From Deltaproteobacteria bacterium (GTDB lineage: Bacteria; CG2-30-53-67): a stretch of 39,742 nt of DNA. This document shows, in pieces, positions 23,696-31,537 of the stretch. Within the stretch, counting starts at the first letter, position 1, and the number at the start of each line of letters is the position of its first letter. The DNA is taken from positions 1 to 39,742 of the forward strand of contig JAADIO010000055.1 in the NCBI GenBank assembly GCA_013151235.1, given 5' to 3'. Below the pieces are notes generated by a model that saw only the letters and a list, made by a program, of their open reading frames with translations, was not told where the DNA came from and did no database searches. The position numbers and the translations under genes were made by a program.

Positions 23696-24925
23696 TTATT
23701 TCATCATGGATCCTTCTTCCGGATAGGCCTCAATGTTATGAATGGCAAGGTCGGGTCCCCGCATCTCCTCTTCCTCGGTGAGCCGGATACCCACAGTGAC
23801 CTTCAACAGACCGTAAAGCAGGACACTACAGACGAGGGCAAGAAGAAGGGCCATGACACTCCCCATAAGCTGACTGACGAAGGAGACCCCCCCCATGCCC
23901 CAGAGGGCCCTGGAGCCGAAGATCCCGGCGGCGATCCCGCCCCAGGTTCCGCAAAGGCCATGCAGGGGCCAGACGCCGAGAACATCGTCGATCTTCCATC
24001 TCTCCTGCTCGACCGTAAACATCATTACGAAGATCACCGCAGCGACGATCCCGATGACCAGGGCGCCTAATGGATGGACAAGGTCGCTTCCGGCACAGAT
24101 CGCAACCAGCCCCGCCAAGGCCCCGTTATGGATGAACCCGGGATCTCCCCGGGTCACAAAAAGCGCTGCCAGAACACCGCCGACCATGGCAAAGAGTGAA
24201 TTGACCGCAACAAGACCCGAGATCCCGTTGATCGCCTGGGCGCTCATCACGTTGAAACCGAACCATCCGACACAGAGAATCCAGGAACCGAGGGCCAGGA
24301 AGGGGATGTTGCTGATCGGAATCGGGTGGCTCTTCCCGTTCTTGCCGTAGCGGCCGATCCGGGGTCCCAAGAGGATCACCGCCGGCAGGGCCAACCAGCC
24401 CCCCATGGAGTGGACGATCACCGAACCGGCATAGTCATGAAAAGGAAGCCCTCCGATCTTTTCGATCCATGCCTGCACGCCGATCATCCCTTTCTCCCCG
24501 ACCCCCATCCGTCCCCACATGAGTCCTTCGAAAAAAGGGTAAACCAGGGCGGCAAACACCCCCCCGGCGAAGAGTTGAGGCCAAAACTTGGCCCGCTCGG
24601 CGATCCCGCCGGAGATAATGGCCGGGATACAGGCGGCAAAGGTGAGGAGGAAAAAATAGTGAACAAGATTAAAGCCTTTCTCCGGCCCCATCAACTCCCC
24701 GGCCGGTTTCAGAAAGCTCAAACCATAAGCGAGGGGAAACCCGATCAAAAAATAGACAACCGTCGAGACCGACCAGTCGGAGAGTATTTTAACCAGGGCA
24801 TTGACCTGGCTCTTTTGCCGGACTGATCCGACTTCGAGAAAGGCAAACCCGGCATGCATGGCGAAAATCATCACGGCGCCTAACATCATAAAAAGAACGT
24901 CATTACTTCTCAACAGTTCATTCAT
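23696..24925 (-). CDS. amt: Ammonium transporter (Amt/MEP family)
   Basis: A 409-residue inner-membrane channel for ammonium. The twin pore histidines are His172 (in DYAGSVIVHSMGG) and His322 (in WPLHGLCGTWGGIAAG). The Asp before the first His is Asp164, as required. Other hallmarks are FLEVGSVRQKSQVN near the N-terminus, FFLLTFAACIPAIISGGIAER and WFGFNVMSAQ. There is no signal-peptide-like extension; the protein begins directly with MNELLRSNDVLFMMLGAVMIF. The cytosolic tail is short. The usual glnK partner is absent from this window. A sigma-54 promoter lies upstream (25018-25034), in line with nitrogen-limited expression. Confidence 0.96.
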   Translation of the reverse strand: MNELLRSNDVLFMMLGAVMIFAMHAGFAFLEVGSVRQKSQVNALVKILSDWSVSTVVYFLIGFPLAYGLSFLKPAGELMGPEKGFNLVHYFFLLTFAACIPAIISGGIAERAKFWPQLFAGGVFAALVYPFFEGLMWGRMGVGEKGMIGVQAWIEKIGGLPFHDYAGSVIVHSMGGWLALPAVILLGPRIGRYGKNGKSHPIPISNIPFLALGSWILCVGWFGFNVMSAQAINGISGLVAVNSLFAMVGGVLAALFVTRGDPGFIHNGALAGLVAICAGSDLVHPLGALVIGIVAAVIFVMMFTVEQERWKIDDVLGVWPLHGLCGTWGGIAAGIFGSRALWGMGGVSFVSQLMGSVMALLLALVCSVLLYGLLKVTVGIRLTEEEEMRGPDLAIHNIEAYPEEGSMMK

Positions 24926-25017
24926 ACACCTACCCCCTTATTCACATGATTTAAGAAAAACCTACGAATTCGTCACTCCATCCAAAATTGTAGCCACCTT
25001 CTGAAACTTTTTTACAA

Positions 25018-25034
25018 AGCAATTCCGATGCCAA
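25018..25034 (-). promoter_or_regulatory. Sigma-54 promoter of the ammonium transporter gene
   Basis: On the minus strand the sequence TTGGCATCGGAATTGCT matches the consensus TTGGCAC-N5-TTGCT: the GG of the -24 box and the GC of the -12 box are exactly 10 bp apart. The predicted start lies about 12 bp downstream, leaving an untranslated leader of about 80 nt before the ATG at 24925. No clear NtrC binding pair is seen in the 60 bp upstream. Confidence 0.75.
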
Positions 25035-25089
25035 AATCTTCGGGCAAACCCATTCCGCGATTTTAGCAATTAACTTATTGTATCCATAT

Positions 25090-25280
25090 ATATATGATGA
25101 AGTCGTAAAAAGTCGTTTTCCGGATTCCGTTCATGGTTCGACAGGCTACCGAGCATGGTGAGCCGGCCGAACCACACGAACGGAATATCAATCACTTACA
25201 CCGTTCGCCCTGAGCGGGCCTGTCCTGAGCCGGCCGAAGGGTCGAAGGGCTTCGTGACTTTTTACGAGACCATCATATAT
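25090..25280. mobile_element. MITE-like element, 191 bp, with 25-bp terminal inverted repeats
   Basis: The ends 25090-25114 and 25256-25280 are inverted copies that agree at 22 of 25 positions. They share ATATATGATG followed by TCGTAAAAAGTC, with three mismatched bases between. The interior contains CATGGTTCGACAGG and CCTGTCCTGAGCCGGCCG, related to 28599-28622. It has no ORF, so it is non-autonomous. A half copy lies at 41-92. No target-site duplication is evident because the flanks are TA-rich. Confidence 0.75.
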
Positions 25281-25331
25281 GGTCTTTTTCATTTCTCTTC
25301 GGACAGCGTGCCGATGGGTGATTAAACGCTG

Positions 25332-25357
25332 AAAAAACAGGCAGCTGCCTGTTTTTT
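25332..25357. terminator. Bidirectional rho-independent terminator (26-bp perfect palindrome)
   Basis: Six A residues, ACAGGCAGCTGCCTGT-type core and six T residues form a perfect palindrome: a GC-rich stem with a T-run on either strand. It lies 44 bp beyond the stop of the PBP1A gene and so may end transcription from that operon, or read-through from the amt side. Confidence 0.6.
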
Positions 25358-25400
25358 AGACAACGATGGATTCTCTCGTTACAAAAAAACAGGAAACAAA

Positions 25401-27872
25401 TTACAGCGTCCCCGTTCCGCTTCGTCCGGTTGCAGGAGCGGGATTCTCCGGAGGGGGAGCCGGTTGCAACCCCTTGGAATCCATATCAAAAAAATTGGTC
25501 CCCTGCGTCTTTTTGACCGGGGCATATTCATGAGGTTCCCGGCCGGTTCTGAAACACTCGAAATAGGTTTTTTCTCCGCCGGAAGGAAGCAACCCCGTTT
25601 TCTTGTCCACCCGCACGAAGATCACACCCGGCGGTACGGTAAAGGGGAGTTTCTCCCGCCCCTTCAGGGCATCCTTCATAAAGTCAAGCCAGATGGGACC
25701 GGCAGCCCTGGCTCCGAACTCGCCCTTCCCGAGGGTACGCATATCGTCAAACCCGACCCAGACCGCCGTGACCAGGTTCGGGACAAAACCAACATAGAGT
25801 GCATCCAGATAATTGTTGGTTGTCCCCGTTTTTCCTGCTGAGGGACGTCCCAACTTCTGCATCCGTCGCCCCGTTCCGTGACGGACGACTTCCTCAAGCA
25901 TATCCGTGACGATGTAAGCCGTTTCAGGATCCATTGCCTTCTCCACGGAAGGGTGGTTCTCCCGAATCACATTTCCATCATAATCGAGGATTCGGCGGAT
26001 AAAATAGGGCCGAGCCCGCATCCCATGATTATCATAAACCGAATAGGCCGAAGCCAGTTCGGACAGCGAGAGGACCGACGACCCCAGCGCCAGGGAATAG
26101 TCTTTGGCCAGGGGACTTTCAATACCGAGTTTCCGGGCAAATCTTACCACGTTCCGGATGCCCACCTTCTGCAGAAGCTTCACCGTCACCACATTCCGGG
26201 ACTTGGCCAGGGCCACGCGAAGCCGGGTCGGACCGTAAAACCGCTCGCTGTAATTGGCGGGTTTCCATTTCGTCTCCATGGAGGGATCCTGGAAAATCAC
26301 CGGCGTATCAATGATCACGGTCGCCGGAGAAAATCCCTTCTCCATGGCCGCTCCATAAATAATCGGTTTGAAGGCCGAACCGGGCTGCCGCTTGGCTTGA
26401 ATGGCCCGGTTGAATTCGCTCTTTTTGAAATCGTAGCCGCCGACCATGGCCTTGACCTCTCCGGTGGCGGGATCAATCGCGATCAGCGCCCCCTGTACCT
26501 GCGGCTCCTGCTCCAGCGCCAGCCGGTAGGCACCCAGTTTGGAATCATAGGAGAGGATGCGCACCAGGATCCGGTCTCCGGGAACGACGACATCCAGAAC
26601 ATTCTCCGGTTCGACCCAACGGACCCCGTCCGGATTGTCCGGCGTTGGATCCTTTACAGCACGTTTGGCCCACTTCATTTCATCAAACGGAAGAAATCCC
26701 AGCTCTCCTTCAACCCAGACCCAAGCCTCTTTCTTGTTGGCTTCCACCACAAGACCGTCATAAATCTTCCCGGACGGCAAGGACTCCGATCCTTCACTCG
26801 CTTGATCGTTCAACCGGGATTGGACATCCCAGTCCAGGGTATCAAGTTCGATATGTTCCAGCGGTCCTCGATAACCGTGACGTTTATCATAGGCCCGCAG
26901 TCCCTCCTGAACGGCCTTCACGGCGGCCCGTTGCATCGGCAGGTTCAGGGTCGTATACACATTGAGACCGCTCTCGTAAAGCCGGCTGCTGCCGTACTGG
27001 TCAAGAAGATAACGACGTACATGTTCCACAAAATAGGCCGAATCATTATGCTCCTCCTCCTTCTGCCGAAGCTTCAGGGGTTCCGCCTTCGCCTCTTCCA
27101 TCTGTGCACGTGTGATGAAATGTTCTGCAAACATTCTCGTAAGTACAAGGGAGCGACGCGCCTTCGATTCATCCGGATGTTTGAACGGATTGAAACGTCC
27201 CGGCGACTTGGGAAGGGCCGCCAGAGTCGCCATCTCAGACAACCGGAGTTTCTCCACAGGTTTATCAAAATAGGTCTCCGAGGCCGCTTCAACTCCGTAG
27301 GCACCGGCGCCGAAATAGATCTGATTCAGATACAGCTCCAGAATTTCGTCTTTGGAAAACCGTTTTTCAATCTCCAGGGCCAGGATCACCTCCTTGATCT
27401 TCCGCTCAATCTTCCGTTCCGGAGAGAGAAAGAGTGTCTTGGCCAACTGTTGCGTAATCGTACTTCCCCCCTGGGTGATCTGTTTTGCCCGAAGGTCCGC
27501 CCAGAAAGCCCGGGTGATCCCCTGCAGATCGATCCCATGATGATGATAGAAACGGGCATCCTCGATGGCAATGAACGCCTTGACGAGCAGATCGGGGATC
27601 TCGTTCAGGGGACGGAGCACTCTCTTTTCGATATAGAACTTTCCGACCACATCCCCGCCGTCGGAATAGACCGTGGTCACCAGGCTCGGCCGATAGTCCT
27701 TGAGAACAGAGACGTCGGGAAGGCCCCGCTGAAATTTAAGATAGAAGTGAAATCCCACCGCCCCGCCGACCAGGATCAGGAGAAAGATGAAGACCAGCAT
27801 CACGGTCAGGCAAGAACGAAGAGGAAAACGTCTTTTGGGGAAATTGTGAGAGGGCGGAAAAGATTCTTTCAT
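25401..27872 (-). CDS. Class A penicillin-binding protein 1A (transglycosylase/transpeptidase)
   Basis: An 823-residue bifunctional murein synthase. An N-terminal membrane helix (about 20-44) is followed by a GT51 glycosyltransferase domain with the catalytic Glu104 in IAIEDARFYHHHGID, then GGSTITQQLAKTLF and RKIKEVILALEIEKRFSKDEILELYLNQIYFG. An OB-like insertion (about 335-460) is typical of PBP1A. The transpeptidase domain has Ser499-x-x-Lys502 (QPGSAFKP), Ser558-x-Asn560 (KSRN) and Lys681-Thr-Gly683. The C-terminal tail is Pro-rich. Its ATG overlaps the stop of the zinc-ribbon gene by 4 bp. Paralogues in other species are called ponA or mrcA; the exact orthologue name is not certain. Confidence 0.96.
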   Translation of the reverse strand: MKESFPPSHNFPKRRFPLRSCLTVMLVFIFLLILVGGAVGFHFYLKFQRGLPDVSVLKDYRPSLVTTVYSDGGDVVGKFYIEKRVLRPLNEIPDLLVKAFIAIEDARFYHHHGIDLQGITRAFWADLRAKQITQGGSTITQQLAKTLFLSPERKIERKIKEVILALEIEKRFSKDEILELYLNQIYFGAGAYGVEAASETYFDKPVEKLRLSEMATLAALPKSPGRFNPFKHPDESKARRSLVLTRMFAEHFITRAQMEEAKAEPLKLRQKEEEHNDSAYFVEHVRRYLLDQYGSSRLYESGLNVYTTLNLPMQRAAVKAVQEGLRAYDKRHGYRGPLEHIELDTLDWDVQSRLNDQASEGSESLPSGKIYDGLVVEANKKEAWVWVEGELGFLPFDEMKWAKRAVKDPTPDNPDGVRWVEPENVLDVVVPGDRILVRILSYDSKLGAYRLALEQEPQVQGALIAIDPATGEVKAMVGGYDFKKSEFNRAIQAKRQPGSAFKPIIYGAAMEKGFSPATVIIDTPVIFQDPSMETKWKPANYSERFYGPTRLRVALAKSRNVVTVKLLQKVGIRNVVRFARKLGIESPLAKDYSLALGSSVLSLSELASAYSVYDNHGMRARPYFIRRILDYDGNVIRENHPSVEKAMDPETAYIVTDMLEEVVRHGTGRRMQKLGRPSAGKTGTTNNYLDALYVGFVPNLVTAVWVGFDDMRTLGKGEFGARAAGPIWLDFMKDALKGREKLPFTVPPGVIFVRVDKKTGLLPSGGEKTYFECFRTGREPHEYAPVKKTQGTNFFDMDSKGLQPAPPPENPAPATGRSGTGTL

Positions 27873-28285
27873 GAGAGCGCCAACCGATATCCCAGAAGAG
27901 CCGAAAATAGAAGAACCACAAAAATGAGCGCATACAGAAGAGAGAGGGGCAAGGGACTCTTATCCGGATGGCCGAAGGCCAGGCTTTCCTTCTCCGCCCC
28001 GTCGAGTATTTCACAGGCGGGACATAGAGGACGCTCAGCAGAGGGAACTTCGCGTTCCAACAAATGCCCGCAGGCAATGCAGTAATGATACGGGGAAACA
28101 GATGGGGATGAAACCTGAGAGATTGCACCGGGAAGTCCCTTTCCAGCCCCCGACGTCTCCTTCTTCCGGAGCCGAATCCGAAGAACGGCGCCGCACTTCC
28201 GGCACTTTGCCCGGATCCCCTCTTCCGTCAGATACTCTTTCCTGACCCGGTACTCTTTCCCGCACTGTTTGCAATGTATACGCAT
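27869..28285 (-). CDS. Small zinc-ribbon membrane protein (MJ0042-like)
   Basis: A 138-residue protein. The N-terminal zinc ribbon has CKQCGKEYRVRKEYLTEEG followed by CRKCGAVLRI, the MJ0042-type pattern CxxC-x-CxxC common in Deltaproteobacteria. A second cysteine pair appears in HYCIACGHLLE and RPLCPACEIL. A membrane helix (about 115-132, LLYALIFVVLLFSALLGY) ends the protein. I infer a membrane-tethered metal-binding domain of unknown function. The start at 28285 follows GCAGGTGG; an ATG 15 bases earlier is less well supported. It overlaps the PBP1A start by 4 bp, so the two are translated together. Confidence 0.8.
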   Translation of the reverse strand: MRIHCKQCGKEYRVRKEYLTEEGIRAKCRKCGAVLRIRLRKKETSGAGKGLPGAISQVSSPSVSPYHYCIACGHLLEREVPSAERPLCPACEILDGAEKESLAFGHPDKSPLPLSLLYALIFVVLLFSALLGYRLALS

Positions 28286-28329
28286 TTTAACCACCTGCAA
28301 AATCCGAAAAGGGAGGGAAAAATGGTGTC

Positions 28330-28358
28330 ATTATACTGAACTCATTGGACAAAGACAA
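28330..28358 (-). promoter_or_regulatory. Promoter of the zinc-ribbon/PBP1A operon
   Basis: On the minus strand TTGTCT (28353-28358) and a perfect TATAAT (28330-28335) are 17 bp apart, 45 bp upstream of the start codon. Confidence 0.6.
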
Positions 28359-28503
28359 ACAAAAAGAAGGCCCAAATCCAGCGATAGAAAAGTTCGGAGC
28401 GTTTGTCGAAAAAGCTCGTTTTTAAACAGTAACCGTTGACGGGGGTCGGCACAAATCCGGACATCGATTTCCCTCTCATCTTGTAACCCTGTGTTTTCGT
28501 TCA

Positions 28504-28790
28504 TTTTCTTTGCTCGTCCAAAGAAAACGAACCAAAAGAAAAGACGCCCCGGGTCACTGGATCCCGCTGACGCGGGATTCCCCTGCGCTTCTCGAAAGCC
28601 TGCCCTGAGCATGCCGAAGGGGAGAGGGGGGCTCGATAACATGCTCCGCATGGTCGCGCCGAAGGCGCGACACGATCTCGCCCTTTTCCCCTCTCCTTCT
28701 GCGATGCTCGGCTGCGTGACAGGGGGGATGCTCCCCCTCTGGGGGAGTCAGGTGCGCGGATCCCCCTTCTTGTTTCTTTTGTTTTACCTT
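28504..28790. repeat. Composite hairpin-rich intergenic repeat
   Basis: Three perfect hairpins follow each other: TTTTCTTTG/CAAAGAAAA (28504-28527, 6-nt loop), ATCCCGC/GCGGGAT (28561-28578, 4-nt loop) and GTCGCGCC/GGCGCGAC (28653-28671, 3-nt loop). The left edge (AAAACGAACCAAAAGAAAAG) and the right edge (CTTTTGTTTTAC) are loosely inverted. The block also has CCTGCCCTGAGCATGCCG, shared with the MITE at 25219-25241. The ORF at 28491-28823 reads through this block and looks spurious. The remaining part of 28286-28948 contains the promoter above and no other gene. Confidence 0.65.
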
Positions 28791-28948
28791 ACAGCTGTGT
28801 CGTTAACTCACCATAAACCTTAAAACCAAGAGGGGTTTTTTCCCGGGTGAAACTCCTATCGCTAATTTAGGGAAGGTTCCTCCCCGGGGGCTCCATAGTC
28901 AATGTTTTTCGGTTTTGATCTTCAAAGACGTTCATGGTATAAGGTTTC

Positions 28949-30034
28949 ATGGACCGGATGCAACAGATCGGACAGCTCTTTGTCTGCGGTTTCGAAGGGA
29001 TCCGCCCGAATGGGACGATCCTTCGGCTGATCCGGGAGTACGGGATCGGCGGGGTGATCCTCTTTTCCCGGAACATCGAAACACCCCGTCAGACGGCGGA
29101 ACTGGTACAGGAACTCCAGGCAGCCGCCAAGATCCCCCTCTTCATCGGGATCGATCAAGAAGGGGGACGGGTCTCCCGGCTTCCCTCCCCTTTCACCCGG
29201 TTCCCTGGAAATGACGCCCTTGGACGGACCGCTTCCGGAAGACTGGCCTGCCGGTTCGGCCGCGCCGTGGGGAAGGAACTGGCTGTGGTGGGAATCAATC
29301 TCGACTTCGCCCCCGTCCTCGACATCAACACCCGTCCCGACAACCCGGTGATCGGAACCCGTGCCTTCGGCAGCGATCCGACGATCGTCTCGGACCTCGG
29401 CTGTGCCGTCATCGACGGACTGCAAAAGGAAATCATCGCCTGCGGCAAGCATTTCCCCGGCCACGGCGACACCTCTCTCGACTCGCACCTAACCCTCCCC
29501 GAAGTCCCTCACGGGATCGATCTCCTGCGCCGGCGGGAGCTGATCCCCTTCATCCGGGCCGTCGCCTGCGGTGTGGAATCAATCATGACGGCCCATGTCC
29601 TCTACCGGCCGATCGACCCGGATTATCCGGCCACACTTTCCCCCAAGATCGTGCAGGGAATCCTCCGCAAGGAACTCCATTTCAATGGGGTCGTCTTTTC
29701 CGATGACCTGGAGATGAAGGCCGTGGAGGATCATTTCGGGATCGAAACCTCGTCGATCCTTGCGCTGCAGGCCGGAGTCGATTCCCTCCTGATCTGCCAT
29801 CATCCGGAGAAACAGGAAAAGGCGATCGAGGCGGTGACCCGCTCCGTGGAAGAGGGAGCGATTTCTCTTTCCCGGATCGAGGAATCGGCGGGACGGATCC
29901 TTGATCTCAAGAGACGTCGGCTGTCGCCGAAACCTTCGATCGACTTCACTGAAGCGGAAGAGACCGCGGGATGGCCGGAACACCGAAAACTGGCGGAAGA
30001 AATCGAGCGCCCGCAGGGTGGAAAAGGATCGTGA
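28949..30034 (+). CDS. nagZ: Beta-N-acetylhexosaminidase, glycoside hydrolase family 3
   Basis: NagZ removes GlcNAc from 1,6-anhydroMurNAc-peptides in the cytosol, a step of murein recycling. Recognised segments: GIDQEGGRVSRLPSPFTRFP (67-86), the acid-base loop KHFPGHGDTSLDSH (167-180) and the nucleophile Asp252 in GVVFSDDLEMKAV. There is no signal peptide, so it is cytosolic. The length of 361 is in the family range of about 340 to 550. The start has AAGG 4 bases upstream of the ATG, a modest site. Murein-recycling genes nagA and slt lie 5 kb or more away on the other strand. Confidence 0.94.
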   Translation: MDRMQQIGQLFVCGFEGIRPNGTILRLIREYGIGGVILFSRNIETPRQTAELVQELQAAAKIPLFIGIDQEGGRVSRLPSPFTRFPGNDALGRTASGRLACRFGRAVGKELAVVGINLDFAPVLDINTRPDNPVIGTRAFGSDPTIVSDLGCAVIDGLQKEIIACGKHFPGHGDTSLDSHLTLPEVPHGIDLLRRRELIPFIRAVACGVESIMTAHVLYRPIDPDYPATLSPKIVQGILRKELHFNGVVFSDDLEMKAVEDHFGIETSSILALQAGVDSLLICHHPEKQEKAIEAVTRSVEEGAISLSRIEESAGRILDLKRRRLSPKPSIDFTEAEETAGWPEHRKLAEEIERPQGGKGS

Positions 30035-30036
30035 GG

Positions 30037-30057
30037 CCCGGCCCCATTCAGGCCGGG
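30037..30057. terminator. GC-rich hairpin between converging nagZ and gshA
   Basis: CCCGGCC (30037-30043) pairs with GGCCGGG (30051-30057) around a 7-nt loop, between the nagZ stop and the end of gshA. There is no T-run, so its terminator function is uncertain; a second stop element may not be needed with only 13 bp between the genes. Confidence 0.45.
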
Positions 30058-31403
30058 GAGACAAGAGACGACTGAAAGAAGGAACTCTCCTTGACCAGAC
30101 GATGCAGGTCGTGACCGGACTGATCCCATTTTTCCAGAAGGACCTCCGCCGGGCACTTCCCCGCCCCCAGGATCAGCTCTTCGAGCGGCCCGAGCAGTTG
30201 GACCTCCTCGCCCAGCCGGGAAAGCCCCTCCCGTGCAATCCGTACCAGTTCCCGGGCCAGATCGAGAAGAAGCGTCCCCCGGATCTTTGCATGCAGCCCC
30301 AGGCGGCAGACCGATGCATGCAGTTGCCTCCGCTCCGAAAAGGACCAGTCCCGCACTAATTCCCAGGCAGCCTTCCGGGCGCCGTCATCATAGAGGATCC
30401 CCATCCAGAAGGCCGGCACCGTTATCACCATCCCCGGCGCCTGCCCGTCCACACCCCGGATCTCCAGGTACTGCTTCAGACGGACCTCCGGGAAGAGGGT
30501 ACTCTGATGGAGATCCCAATCCTCCCGGATGGCATGAAAACCCTCAACCCCCTTTTTGAGATACTCTCCGAAAGGGATACCCTTCATCGGGATCCACTCC
30601 CCCTCCCGGATGATGAACAACATCGGCACTGCCAGCGCGTAGTGAAGATAATCCTCAAAGGCGGCGTCCTCCCCGAAGGCAAAAGGGAGGAGACCGCATC
30701 GGTCCGGATCGGTATGCATCCAGACATGCTCCCGCATCGTCATAAAACCGTTCGGCCGTCCGCCGGAAAGGGGGGAGTTGGCATACATGGCCGAGACGAT
30801 GGAGGTGATCCCCATGGCCGTCCGGAACTTCTCCATGGCATCTTCCTCACTGGTGTAGTCGAGGTTGACCTGAACGGTGGCGGTCTCCTTCATCATGGTG
30901 TGCGCCAGGCGTCCCTGCTTTTCCAGGTAGGGCGCCATGATGCCGTAGCGGCACTTGTTCACAAAGGGGATCTCATCGGCCCGGCTCACGGGGTGCATCC
31001 CGGCGCCGATAAAATCGACGGCAAGGTCCTCCGTTACCCGGCGAAGCTGTGTCACGTATGAAGAGAGCTCATCCCGGACCCCGCCAAGACCGGGAGAAGG
31101 CTTCCCGGAGAGTTCGAGCTGCCCCCCCGGTTCGAGGGTGATGTTGGAGCCGTTCGCCCCGAGAAGACAGATCAGTTCCCCCCCTTCACACTGGGGACCC
31201 CACTGCGGTTCTTCCAGCAACCGGTCCAGGATGAGATGAACCCCCGGCACCCCGTTGTAGCCGACCGCACGAGCCGAATCCGGATCGACGCCGAGAAGTT
31301 CGAACTCTCCCCCGATGGAAAGACGGGCCGGATCCTTGCACCCCTCCCGAAAATAACGGGACAGGTCATCAAGAGTAATGCGTCGTGATTCAGTCACCAC
31401 CAT
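30048..31403 (-). CDS. gshA: Glutamate-cysteine ligase (plant/alphaproteobacterial type, GCS2 family)
   Basis: GshA joins glutamate and cysteine through the gamma-carboxyl, the first and limiting step of glutathione synthesis. It has 451 residues, typical of the plant and proteobacterial GCS2 class. Recognised motifs: SIGGEFELLGVD near the N-terminus, YNGVPGVHLILDRLLEE, EGGELICLLGANGSNITLEPGG, HTMMKETATVQVNLDY, MYANSPLSGGRPNGFMTMR and VRLKQYLEIRGVDGQ. Regulation may come from the divergent promoter shared with gshB. CGGAGGAACCTCG with GGAGG precedes the ATG at 31403, so the start is well placed. Confidence 0.94.
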   Translation of the reverse strand: MVVTESRRITLDDLSRYFREGCKDPARLSIGGEFELLGVDPDSARAVGYNGVPGVHLILDRLLEEPQWGPQCEGGELICLLGANGSNITLEPGGQLELSGKPSPGLGGVRDELSSYVTQLRRVTEDLAVDFIGAGMHPVSRADEIPFVNKCRYGIMAPYLEKQGRLAHTMMKETATVQVNLDYTSEEDAMEKFRTAMGITSIVSAMYANSPLSGGRPNGFMTMREHVWMHTDPDRCGLLPFAFGEDAAFEDYLHYALAVPMLFIIREGEWIPMKGIPFGEYLKKGVEGFHAIREDWDLHQSTLFPEVRLKQYLEIRGVDGQAPGMVITVPAFWMGILYDDGARKAAWELVRDWSFSERRQLHASVCRLGLHAKIRGTLLLDLARELVRIAREGLSRLGEEVQLLGPLEELILGAGKCPAEVLLEKWDQSGHDLHRLVKESSFFQSSLVSPA

Positions 31404-31449
31404 CGAGGTTCCTCCGGGGTTTGCCGTTGACGACAGCCCCGATCATTTG

Positions 31450-31499
31450 TTAAAGTTATTCAAAGTTCGTATTATAATTCTGAAAGGCCTCTCTGTCAT
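31450..31499. promoter_or_regulatory. Divergent promoters of gshA and gshB with overlapping -10 boxes
   Basis: On the minus strand ATGACA (31494-31499) and TATAAT (31471-31476) are 17 bp apart and should drive gshA. On the plus strand a perfect TATAAT (31473-31478) with a weak TTAAAG (31450-31455) at 17 bp should drive gshB. The two -10 boxes overlap by four bases, so the promoters would compete or be coordinated. Confidence 0.6.
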
Positions 31500-31537
31500 C
31501 CGAAAAGAAAGCCTTCCTGTCATAACAAAGGAAGTCA

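Noticed and set aside
25878-28085. 735-codon open frame antisense to the PBP1A gene
   Set aside because: It mirrors a high-confidence gene in full, has no recognisable domain, and is rich in Arg, His, Pro and Gln as expected from the reverse complement of a biased coding sequence.
28491-28823. 110-codon frame in the 28.5-28.8 kb repeat
   Set aside because: It reads through hairpins and repeats, and similar translated strings are recurrent artefacts in intergenic repeats of many genomes.
28822-28841. Possible terminator AAAACC/GGTTTT
   Set aside because: The stem is only 6 bp and mostly A-T, and no gene ends nearby on the plus strand.
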